Part shown: positions 35,074 through 43,619 of the stretch, piece after piece
Layout of the letters: every line of letters begins with the position of its first letter
Numbering within the stretch: the stretch's first letter is position 1
DNA from: Methylomonas koyamae
Lineage (GTDB): Bacteria > Pseudomonadota > Gammaproteobacteria > Methylococcales > Methylomonadaceae
Assembly (NCBI RefSeq): GCF_001644025.1
Contig: NZ_LUUK01000196.1
Coordinates: forward strand, 62,001 to 126,000
DNA: 64,000 nucleotides
Direction of reading: 5' to 3'
Translations under genes and position numbers: made by a program
Notes under the pieces: generated by a model
Database searches by the model: none
Told to the model about the DNA's origin: nothing
The model's input: the letters and a program-made list of their open reading frames with translations, nothing else

Positions 35074-38000
35074 ATGAAGACACCCAATGACAAGAAGGAG
35101 CCGCAATACGTCGTAGGCATCGGCGCCTCCGCCGGCGGTTTGGAAGCCATCGAAAGTTTCTTTAAAAAAATGCCGCCGGATACCGGCATGGCCTTTATCG
35201 TCGTCCAACATCTGTCGCCCGACTATAAAAGTTTGATGGTGGAACTGTTATCGAAGCACACCCTAATGCCGGTGCTGAGAATCGAAGAAGGCATGAAGGT
35301 GGAGCCGAATCATGTTTACCTGATTCCACCGCGCAAAAACCTGACGATGTTTCACGGCCATCTGCTGTTGAACAATCAAAACCACACCAACGAACTCAAT
35401 CTTCCGATCGATATCTTCATGCGCTCGTTGGCCGAGGATGTTTCCGAATTCGCGGTCGGCATCGTTCTCTCCGGCACCGGCAGCGACGGCACTCGCGGCA
35501 TTCGCGCCATCAAGGAACATGGCGGCATGGTCATGGTTCAGGATGAGGAGAGCGCTAAGTTCGACGGTATGCCGCGCAACGCCATTGCCACCGGCCTGGT
35601 CGACTTCATAATGCCGCCCGAAGACATGCCGAAACAGTTGATGGCATTCGTCAAGCATCCCTACGCCGTTCAAGAAGCCACCATCCACTCGGAAGACAGC
35701 GATTTGACGCGGATATTCGCGTTGCTGCGCGACAAGCACAAAGTCGATTTCACGTTTTATAAACCCAACACCATAGTCCGCCGCATTGAACGCCGCATCT
35801 CGATCAACCAATGCCGCGACCTCAAGGAATACCGCAATCTATTGGAAGATAATTCGCAAGAAGTGTCCGCGCTATTTCAGGAGTTGCTGATCGGCGTCAC
35901 CAACTTCTTCCGCGATGACTTTGTATTCGAAGAAATCCGCGGCAAATGGCTGACGCCCTTGGTCAAATCGCTGACCAACAACGAAATTCGGGTTTGGATC
36001 GCCGGCTGCTCGACCGGCGAGGAAGCCTATTCGCTGGCGATTATGTTGGCGGAGTATCGAGAATATTCCGGGCATTTCTTCCGAATGAAATTATTTGCCA
36101 CCGATGTCGATGCCAAAGCCGTGGAAAAAGCCAGCACCGGTTTATACCCCGAGAGTATCGCCGCCGATGTGCCTTCGCATTTGCTGGTCAAATATTTTTC
36201 GCGCAAGGAAGACAGCTTTCAAATTTCGCAATCGATCCGCGAAATGGTGGTATTTGCCCAACACAACCTGATCAAGGACCCGCCGTTCACGAATATTCAT
36301 TTGTTGAGTTGCCGAAACTTATTGATTTATCTACAGCCGGTCCTGCAAAAAAAGATACTCGAGCTGTTTAATTTTTCACTAGTCAAAGACGGCCTGTTGA
36401 TGCTCGGCACCAGCGAATCCATCGGCGAAATGGTCGATTATTTCGACATGATCAGTCCGAAAGGCAAGATATACCGGGCCCGAGGTAAATATCGGACCTT
36501 GGGCATTAGCAGCATGGACCCGCCGCCGGCACTGATGACCTCTTTCCGCGCGAATTCGCCGCAATCGGGTCGCAACTTCGCCAATCGCTACCAAGACGAC
36601 AAGATTCTGGAACGCTTTTTCAACGCGCTGACCAAAGACATACTGCCGTTCACGATGATAGTGAACGAAAATATGGAAATATCCCACATCTTTGGCGACG
36701 CTCAGCGCTACCTGAGCTATCCCAGCGGCAAGCTAGTCACCGATATTACCAAACTGGTCAGCAAGGATTTGTCGATTCCAATCGCGACCGGTGTGCGGAA
36801 AGCGCTGAAAAGCGGCGACAGCATCAACATGTCCAACATCAAATTACGCGAAAAAGACAAAGCTCGGACGCTGAATATCCATATTAGGTTGCTTCCCGGC
36901 CGCAAAAGCCAAGAAACCCTGATTGCCATTCTGATCTTCGAGGCTGATCATCATGCCACCCAGGATATAGGCTTCGTCGCCGACAATTTCGATATTAACC
37001 AGGATGCCGCGCAGCGTATCAACGATCTGGAGCATGAACTGCAACTGACTCGCGAAAACCTGCAAGCCACCGTTGAAGAGTTGGAAACCTCCAACGAGGA
37101 ATTGCAGGCGACCAACGAAGAATTGCTGGCCAGTAACGAAGAATTGCAGAGCACCAACGAAGAACTGCAATCCGTTAACGAAGAGTTGTATACGGTCAAC
37201 GCCGAACATCAGAGCAAAATTACCGAATTGACCATTCTGAACAACGATCTCGACAACCTGTTCAATAGCACCAATATCGGGATCTTGTTTCTGGACGAAA
37301 ATCTGGATATTCGCCGCTTCACCCACAAGCTGCAAAGCTTGTTCCATATTGTCGAAAACGACATCGGCCGGCCGTTCTTTCACCTGACCCATTCCATTCG
37401 CGATATCGACCTCGAGGATCTGATCAGCCGGGTAGTCGAAAAAAAGATTATCTTGGAATCCGAGGTTCAAAATCAACACGGCAATTGGTACTTCATGCGG
37501 ATTATTCCCTACGCCGTATCCGACCGAATCTATTCCGGCGTCATTCTGACCTTTGTCGATATCGATCTGTTAAAGCAAACTCAACAGAGTCTGCGCCAAC
37601 AAACCGAATTGGAAACCCAACGTTTGGCCAGTTTTGTCAATGATTCGGCGGACGCGATTACTCTGCTGGACGATACGGGCAAATTTATTACCTGGAATCG
37701 CGGCGCGGAAAATTTATACGGCTGGAGCTCGCCGGAAGCGCTGCAAATGCGTTTCGAAAGTCTGGTGCCGTTGGCTGAACGTCCGCGCATGCGCGGTGTC
37801 TTCGATAAGCTCCAACAGGGCGAACAAATGGCCCAATTCGATAGCAAACGTCTGAACCGCCAAGGAGAAGTCGTCGATGTCTCGGTTTCCGCTACCTTGC
37901 TTTCATCGCAAAACGATGCCGGCCAAATCTTTGCATTGACCGAACGCGATCTCAGAAGCCATCTTTTAATAGACAAACGCCATTGCATCAGCTGCATCCA

Positions 38001-38340
38001 AAAATTGGCCACGCTTCTGATGGATGTTGACGAAGCGATCATCGTCATCGATTTCGAGGGGAGTATCGTCGCTTGGAATACCGGTGCGGAAGCGCTGTAC
38101 GGATGGAGCCGATCGGAGGCCATTGGCATGAAGTTTGACAGCTTGGTGCCGGATTATCTCCGCACTGAAGCCCGCGAAATGTTTCAAAGTATCACGTCCG
38201 GCAAATCCAATTATCAGGTTACGCAAAGCCAGCGCCTGACACGCAATAAGCAAATACTGGACATTACGATGATTGCATCGGTACTCGGCTATCAAGACGG
38301 CGATACCATCTTGGTCGTTACCACAGAAAAACCGGTTTAG
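35074..38340 (+). CDS. CheB-CheR fusion with coiled coil and PAS domains
   Basis: The 1088-residue cytosolic protein starts with a CheB methylesterase domain (GIGASAGG with Ser19, His46 in QHLSPD, Asp138 in [10 protein letters not shown]), then a CheR methyltransferase domain (about 205-475: [30 protein letters not shown]). A PAS-like segment, a coiled coil with repeated (S/T)NEEL units (about 650-720: [20 protein letters not shown]), and three PAS domains to about 1085 follow. There is no histidine kinase, receiver or cyclase domain, unlike many CheB/CheR/PAS hybrids. It may adjust methylation of chemoreceptor-like proteins in response to a PAS-sensed signal. No chemotaxis gene is nearby. 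Confidence 0.92.
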   Translation: MKTPNDKKEPQYVVGIGASAGGLEAIESFFKKMPPDTGMAFIVVQHLSPDYKSLMVELLSKHTLMPVLRIEEGMKVEPNHVYLIPPRKNLTMFHGHLLLNNQNHTNELNLPIDIFMRSLAEDVSEFAVGIVLSGTGSDGTRGIRAIKEHGGMVMVQDEESAKFDGMPRNAIATGLVDFIMPPEDMPKQLMAFVKHPYAVQEATIHSEDSDLTRIFALLRDKHKVDFTFYKPNTIVRRIERRISINQCRDLKEYRNLLEDNSQEVSALFQELLIGVTNFFRDDFVFEEIRGKWLTPLVKSLTNNEIRVWIAGCSTGEEAYSLAIMLAEYREYSGHFFRMKLFATDVDAKAVEKASTGLYPESIAADVPSHLLVKYFSRKEDSFQISQSIREMVVFAQHNLIKDPPFTNIHLLSCRNLLIYLQPVLQKKILELFNFSLVKDGLLMLGTSESIGEMVDYFDMISPKGKIYRARGKYRTLGISSMDPPPALMTSFRANSPQSGRNFANRYQDDKILERFFNALTKDILPFTMIVNENMEISHIFGDAQRYLSYPSGKLVTDITKLVSKDLSIPIATGVRKALKSGDSINMSNIKLREKDKARTLNIHIRLLPGRKSQETLIAILIFEADHHATQDIGFVADNFDINQDAAQRINDLEHELQLTRENLQATVEELETSNEELQATNEELLASNEELQSTNEELQSVNEELYTVNAEHQSKITELTILNNDLDNLFNSTNIGILFLDENLDIRRFTHKLQSLFHIVENDIGRPFFHLTHSIRDIDLEDLISRVVEKKIILESEVQNQHGNWYFMRIIPYAVSDRIYSGVILTFVDIDLLKQTQQSLRQQTELETQRLASFVNDSADAITLLDDTGKFITWNRGAENLYGWSSPEALQMRFESLVPLAERPRMRGVFDKLQQGEQMAQFDSKRLNRQGEVVDVSVSATLLSSQNDAGQIFALTERDLRSHLLIDKRHCISCIQKLATLLMDVDEAIIVIDFEGSIVAWNTGAEALYGWSRSEAIGMKFDSLVPDYLRTEAREMFQSITSGKSNYQVTQSQRLTRNKQILDITMIASVLGYQDGDTILVVTTEKPV

Positions 38341-39142
38341 CCTTGCTTAGTCTTTGAGCGCATTGTGCGTGGGAAGCCCGCTTCCAAGTACGGAGTTTTT
38401 TCCGATTCGCGGTCATTTCGAGCATATTTCGCCTGAAACCGTCGCGCTCAGTAAATGAAACCTGCGGTCGGCTGGGTTTTTAGTGTAGACTGCAAGCTTT
38501 CCACAAATGAAGTAATGCAATGCCTCAAATCAAAACCCCGCCTCCACCCAGAATCAACTGGAACTACCAAACCTATTTTCTAGCGCAATTGAACAAAGCC
38601 AAAGAACCGCCAAAAACGGCATTAAGCTGATCTCAATTAGCTGTTTGTAATCGACGACCAACGCTGCTTTCGTGTTCCGCGCTTAATAGCCACGCTGTCA
38701 ATCGGCGTTTCATCCGCAGCCTAATTGCCAAGTCGTCATCGGCCCCGTCTAAACAGCATGCGGCAATCGATCCCAACCCCAGAATTGCTCAGGCTCCATA
38801 GCGTCGGAAGGTTTAATTTTCCTGGCGTCTTTACGCCCGCCAACTTTAATCGGTTAGCGCTCCGGAACTCGCGGTAATTTTGGCCCCTACATCGCTTGTC
38901 GTTGGCCGCGCCGAATGTCGACGTCTACTGAGCTGGCGAACAGCATGTCGGCCACCGTATGCGTCTCGGCGTACCCCAGCCCGAGTAAGATAGGCTGGCA
39001 AAGTGAAAGCAACTGATTTCGAAAACCGGAAAATTCGCCAGAAAACGCCGGACCTTGATGCGCCAGTCAGGCTTAGGCCCGGCCGTAGCGACGCCAACGC
39101 AACCCGAAGCGGCGGCATTTCGAATCGGCCGAGAACTTTCCA
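38341..39142. other. Long intergenic region, one possible micro-ORF
   Basis: The 802 bases after the CheB-CheR gene hold no recognisable gene. A 36-codon frame at 38520-38630 (+) encodes MPQIKTPPPPRINWNYQTYF and a charged tail; it has no clear ribosome-binding site. A 90-codon minus-strand frame at 38846-39118 has an Arg/Ser-rich, low-complexity translation and looks spurious. The region may be decayed sequence. Confidence 0.4.
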
Positions 39143-42100
39143 TTAGCCCAATTCGACATCCACTCGCCGAAATTGCCCATCCCGCAGCGCTTGCGCCATA
39201 CCGGCCGGCAAGCTACCGCCTTCGACAATCCTCGAGCCCCGATTCCCGTCATACAAGCGATAGCGTAGCGGCTGAACGGCGCTGATACCGAAACTGTCCC
39301 GCCGACTTGGATTGATATATACCAGCAGCGTGCTTCCAAACAAGACCATCGCTGCGCTGTCGGCCGGCAGAATGTCGTCGTACCCAAATGGGCTCACGGT
39401 TCGCGAATCGGCGGCGAACATCGTCCCGGCGAGCAACGGAGCCGGCGCGAAGCTGAGTTCCCCGTCCTGATACGCAAAGGGCTGGGGACCGAGAAACAAG
39501 TGCGTCCACAGATGCAATAATTCGACGGTCGAACCGGACAAGCGGGCCACGCAGCCGCGACCGTGTTGACGTGGATCGACGTCGAAGCCGCTGGAGACCA
39601 GGAAGCTGGAGTTTTCGATGGGGCTGCGCTGATACTCCGCTGGATCGCGGAAGGCCACCAGCAGTTTTTCGAGGTCGGCATAGAATTCGTCGACCAGCCC
39701 GGCCCTGAGCATTTCCAACACAAATTTATAGTGCATGTGCAGAAAAATCGAGCCGTTCTCCAGCCAACCGTCATTGAACACGCCGATTCGTCCCAAGGCC
39801 AACGCATCGTTGCCCAGCGGCGCATTCAAGCGGTACATGCCCAGTTTGCGATCGAACAGCGCGGAAGCGCGCGCGGCCTGGTACAAGCGGCGCGCCTCGT
39901 CCGGCCCGGTGATCCGCAACGCATGTACGAAGCCTTCCAGGAACAGGGGCAAGGTATGCTGTTCGAAGCCAAGCACTTCGACCTTGTCGTCTTCCAGCGC
40001 TCGGTAATCGCTGACTTCGTATGAGTAATAGGTGTGTATGCCTTGCGGCATCCGAGCTTTTTCGATCGCGGCGGTCAGATGCCGGCTGGCCTCGGCCAGA
40101 AACTCGCGTAATTCGGCCAAGCCTACCGTCCTGAGTTCGCCGGCAAAGCCCATGAATACGCGAGCCCGATAAACTTCCTTTAGATCGCCGCTGTCGCGCC
40201 AAAACCACTCGGCGCTGGGTTCCGGCTCCGCCAGCAAACGTTGCAAGCCAGTAATAAAATCCGCCAGTTCCATCGGCAAATCGCAGCTACCGTCCAGGCT
40301 GTCCAGCGCCAGCCGGGTGAAATCCACCAAGCGCAGCAGTTCTATCGTCTCGTTGACCGCCGAACCGAAAATGCCGGGCAGACCGTTCAACGCGTCGCAC
40401 CAACCGGGCCGGTCGGCCTCCATTTCGATGCCGATGCCGGCCGGGTCCAGCGTTGCCAGCTTGTTGGCGACCAAGGTCAAAATCTTACCCAGCAAGCTGG
40501 TATAGACCACTTCACCCAAGCCGTGCCGGTCGCGAACCCGATGCTTATCGACCGCACGCGCGGCGATGATCGCTTGCTTGTCGGCGCTGAATCGCACCGC
40601 GCCGTACTGCCGAACTCCGTGGGCGGTCAGTACGCTCTTTTGGATACGTGGCGCGACATAGTGGCTGGCCTCGAAAAAGCTATAGCCGGTTTCCAGCAAC
40701 AAGTCGGTCAGCCGCTCCGGAAAGATCGCCCGGTAGGCGATCAACAAATCGACCAGATAAGTCCAATGGTCGGACCAGTAGCCGCGGTCGAATTCGGCAT
40801 CCTCCACTTCGCGGGCCTCGGCCAGGATCGCGGCGATCAAGTCTTCGACATCGGCGCCAGCCTCGCTCAGCACTTGCCAAAGTTCCGCGTATTTGAACTC
40901 GGTGGCCAACAATGCCGCCACGCCGGGCAAGCTACTCAGCCGATCCGCAAGATGCTCCGGCGCATCGACCACAAAACGGCTGTTGCGCAACGCACAGGGG
41001 TTGTAACCGTCGGGCTGAATCAGATTGAAAAAATAGCGAATGTTGCGGGCGCCCAGCGCCGGCTCGAAGAACAAATCGACGCGGCGGTTTTGCAGCACGT
41101 CGCGGAAGTCGCCGTTCCCTTCGGAATACGGCGTGTCCTGCAATAAAAAGTCGTTGTAATCGCGCTCCAGGTCGCCGTGTTTACGGCCGAACAAATACAG
41201 CAATGCGCCGCCCGGCACCGGTGTCGGAAAGCCGCCGCGCAAACCGTTGTCCAGGTAACACTGGCGAACGTGTGCATCGAACAACGGTTTGGCGGTGGCG
41301 GTAAACGCTTTTTGACCGATTCTATCCAGCAAACGCCGGTTGGCCTCGCGCTTGGCTTCAAAATAGCCGGCCTCGGCGGCCTCGGCGGCCTCGGCGGCCT
41401 CGGCGACAAAGGATAGGCAAACTTCGGGCGAAACGGCATGGCCGTAAACGCCGTAAAACACCCGGCTGGCACCGGGCGGCACGTCCAGCCTCAGGGTCTG
41501 GAAGGCCGCCGGCGTACGGTTGCCGGCCACCTGACGCTCCAAGTCCAGCGCCGAGTCGCCAAAAAACCGTTCAGCCTTCGCGAAATCCCCGGCCAAGCCA
41601 AACACCCGTTCCGGATCGACGATGACCGGAGTCAACAGGCCGTCCCGGAATCCGGCAAAGAAATTGCCGGCCACGACCGGCTCGACTTGCGGACTGTCGG
41701 TCGGCCACACTCGTAGCCGATAAAAGGCTACCCGGCTGGCGACGTCCTCGACGCGCATAAAGGCTTCCGAGGTGCGGCTCATGAACTTAAGTATCCATTG
41801 ATTCATCGCGTAAGGCAGCACTTGCGGCAAGCCGTCGACGACTTCGATAGACAGACCGACCGGCGAGGTGTTGGTGATTTCGACTCGGCGCATCAACCCA
41901 GCCACCGCCGCTTCCGGCAGGGTCGCCATATCGGCGCGGATCCGCAAGCCCAGGCGCGGATGAGATTCCTCGACGCCGACTTCGTGCTCCGACACGTACA
42001 GACGTTGCCGAACGTCGGTGCCGGCGTTGCGCTGGAAAGGCTCGTGGCGAATCGCGGCCGAGCCGTCGCCGATCTTCAGAAAGGTGCGAAAACCGCGCGA

Positions 42101-42331
42101 CGCGGTCAGTTGGTAGGCCTTGTCGGCCGGAAAAAACTCCAGGAACGCGCCGTCCTTGTTGCGAACGCCGAAGCTGGCAATGGCCTGGCCGCGATTGACG
42201 TAAAACGCCCAGGCCGGACGGCCCGAAACGCCGGCGATGCCCGGCAGAAAACTGGCGAACGGCGCTTGGTCGTTGTATTGTTCGACGACGAAAGCGCCGT
42301 CCGAGTCGAAGAAATAAGCGTACTGGTTCAA
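39143..42331 (-). CDS. Putative GH94-like glycoside phosphorylase (cellobiose-phosphorylase-like)
   Basis: The 1062-residue protein resembles the large COG3459-type proteins annotated as cellobiose phosphorylases. The N-terminal beta-sandwich contains APFASFLPGIAGVSGRPAWA and FYVNRGQAIASFGVRNKDGA; the alpha/alpha-barrel includes RPGWCDALNGLPGIFGSAVN, akin to the GDWNDALN segment where the catalytic Asp lies in GH94. A low-complexity EAAEAAEAAEA stretch at about residue 315 arises from a 9-bp tandem repeat. No signal peptide, so likely cytosolic. The donor sugar is unknown; it stands alone with no transporter nearby. Confidence 0.7.
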   Translation of the reverse strand: MNQYAYFFDSDGAFVVEQYNDQAPFASFLPGIAGVSGRPAWAFYVNRGQAIASFGVRNKDGAFLEFFPADKAYQLTASRGFRTFLKIGDGSAAIRHEPFQRNAGTDVRQRLYVSEHEVGVEESHPRLGLRIRADMATLPEAAVAGLMRRVEITNTSPVGLSIEVVDGLPQVLPYAMNQWILKFMSRTSEAFMRVEDVASRVAFYRLRVWPTDSPQVEPVVAGNFFAGFRDGLLTPVIVDPERVFGLAGDFAKAERFFGDSALDLERQVAGNRTPAAFQTLRLDVPPGASRVFYGVYGHAVSPEVCLSFVAEAAEAAEAAEAGYFEAKREANRRLLDRIGQKAFTATAKPLFDAHVRQCYLDNGLRGGFPTPVPGGALLYLFGRKHGDLERDYNDFLLQDTPYSEGNGDFRDVLQNRRVDLFFEPALGARNIRYFFNLIQPDGYNPCALRNSRFVVDAPEHLADRLSSLPGVAALLATEFKYAELWQVLSEAGADVEDLIAAILAEAREVEDAEFDRGYWSDHWTYLVDLLIAYRAIFPERLTDLLLETGYSFFEASHYVAPRIQKSVLTAHGVRQYGAVRFSADKQAIIAARAVDKHRVRDRHGLGEVVYTSLLGKILTLVANKLATLDPAGIGIEMEADRPGWCDALNGLPGIFGSAVNETIELLRLVDFTRLALDSLDGSCDLPMELADFITGLQRLLAEPEPSAEWFWRDSGDLKEVYRARVFMGFAGELRTVGLAELREFLAEASRHLTAAIEKARMPQGIHTYYSYEVSDYRALEDDKVEVLGFEQHTLPLFLEGFVHALRITGPDEARRLYQAARASALFDRKLGMYRLNAPLGNDALALGRIGVFNDGWLENGSIFLHMHYKFVLEMLRAGLVDEFYADLEKLLVAFRDPAEYQRSPIENSSFLVSSGFDVDPRQHGRGCVARLSGSTVELLHLWTHLFLGPQPFAYQDGELSFAPAPLLAGTMFAADSRTVSPFGYDDILPADSAAMVLFGSTLLVYINPSRRDSFGISAVQPLRYRLYDGNRGSRIVEGGSLPAGMAQALRDGQFRRVDVELG
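41369..41404. repeat. 9-bp tandem repeat in the phosphorylase gene
   Basis: GGCCTCGGC is present four times without mismatch (41369-41404), coding for repeated Ala-Glu-Ala on the minus strand. Unit length is a multiple of three, so copy-number changes would keep frame. Confidence 0.9.
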
Positions 42332-42632
42332 CGGAATGACCTCGGATGTCGCGGTGAAAACGCTGTCCAGCTTAGTACAGACTCCGGGTTTTCACTCGGC
42401 GTTTCCGCCTGTAGGCACGTTGGCCGGCAACGCTCGATCGCGGCCAACCACTGCTGATTTTTCAGCATGTCGCCAGCAATACCTGCCCGAGTACCAACAG
42501 CCCAACACCCTCGGAAACTGGTTTCCGCCTGTCACCGCGCGATTCGAGCAGTTGGCACGATAACTGCCGCCGTGCCTGGTTGTAGGCTTAACAGTGAGCC
42601 TGCCGTATTCATTCCAATTGAGAGAACATCAG
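42332..42632. other. Divergent intergenic region, nothing assigned
   Basis: The 301 bases between the divergent phosphorylase and lectin-like genes must hold both promoters. I see no palindromic operator, terminator or repeat that stands out. Confidence 0.5.
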
Positions 42633-43319
42633 ATGAAGAAAACTTGTTTCGTTGCCGGCCTGTGGCTTTTAGGCAGTCAAGCCGCCCTTGCTCAACAAGC
42701 GCCGGAAGCCGCCAAACCGCCCTTGGGCTTTTTCGTGACCAGTACCGGACTGGGCAAGGGCGCCGACCTGGGCGGCTTAGCCGGCGCCGATGCTCATTGC
42801 CAACAACTGGCCGGCGCGGTCGGTGCCGGCCACCGAACCTGGCATGCGTATCTCAGCACCCAGCCCAGCGGTGGCCAGCCCGCCGTCAATGCCCGCGACC
42901 GCATCGGTAAAGGACCTTGGGCCAATGCCGCCGGCGTCATCGTCGCGAACGACGTCGCGCATTTGCACGGCGATACCTTGGAACTGGCGCAGTTGGGTAA
43001 CAATCTGCATAAAAAGACCGCGTACACCGAGAAAGGCGAAGCGCTGAAAGGCGTCGGCGACACGCCGAACGAACACGATATCCTGACCGGGTCTAAACCG
43101 GACGGCACGGCCTATACCGATGCCGCCGACCACACCTGCAAAAATTACACGAGCAGCGGCGAAGGCACGGTCCGCGTCGGCCATTTCGACCGCACCAACG
43201 GCGGCCGCACCGGCGGTAACGTGTCGTGGAACTCAACCCACGACAGCCGGGGTTGCAGCCAGGAAAACCTGGTCGCTACCGGCGGGGCCGGCTATTTCTA
43301 TTGTTTTGCCGCCGACTAG
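42633..43319 (+). CDS. Secreted lectin-like (DUF1554/endostatin-like) protein
   Basis: The 228-residue protein starts at ATG 42633 with a signal peptide (MKKTCFVAGLWLLGSQAALA, cleavage after ALA). The mature part has FFVTSTGLGKGADLGGLAGA, DAHCQQLA, WHAYLST, NARDRIGKGPW and the C-terminal block SRGCSQENLVATGGAGYFYCF. Conserved Cys pairs suggest disulfides in the periplasm or outside. Database names for this type include lectin; the fold is like the C-type lectin/endostatin group. Ligand unknown. TGAGAGA lies upstream of the start. Confidence 0.8.
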   Translation: MKKTCFVAGLWLLGSQAALAQQAPEAAKPPLGFFVTSTGLGKGADLGGLAGADAHCQQLAGAVGAGHRTWHAYLSTQPSGGQPAVNARDRIGKGPWANAAGVIVANDVAHLHGDTLELAQLGNNLHKKTAYTEKGEALKGVGDTPNEHDILTGSKPDGTAYTDAADHTCKNYTSSGEGTVRVGHFDRTNGGRTGGNVSWNSTHDSRGCSQENLVATGGAGYFYCFAAD

Positions 43320-43401
43320 GTTTCGTCGCAACTTAGGTTGCTGTCGCGGCGACCGAGCTTCGGCCGTGGCGTTGAAGACCCGGCGCGTCATTGGCTTGGC
43401 C

Positions 43402-43445
43402 GCTGAGCGGAGCCGAAGCGCCCGTCGACTTCGGCTCCGCTCAGC
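43402..43445. repeat. Perfect 17-bp inverted repeat (REP-like hairpin)
   Basis: GCTGAGCGGAGCCGAAG (43402-43418) and CTTCGGCTCCGCTCAGC (43429-43445) form a 17-bp perfect stem with a 10-base loop. No T tract follows. It lies between convergent genes. Sequences of the type GCTGAGCGGAG(T/C)CGAAG recur as dispersed intergenic elements in several proteobacterial genomes, from memory. It may also act as a bidirectional stop or mRNA-end protector. Confidence 0.85.
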
Positions 43446-43619
43446 CAGCGGTTGGGCGCTTCGCTTGTAACTTAAGGAAGTCGTTGAGCGTGGTATGGAC
43501 ATACCGGTGTCGGAACGCCCTCGATCGCGGCGAAAGCCGCACCCACGCCCATCGTTTTCATTTTCCGGGGCGAAAATCTTTTCATGAACGTTAGGATGTA
43601 ACTCCGTTCCAACCAAGCG

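Noticed and set aside
38846-39118. 90-codon minus-strand frame
   Set aside because: Arg/Ser/Ala-rich translation, no ribosome-binding site and no family motif. It may cover a dispersed non-coding element, but I cannot support a gene.
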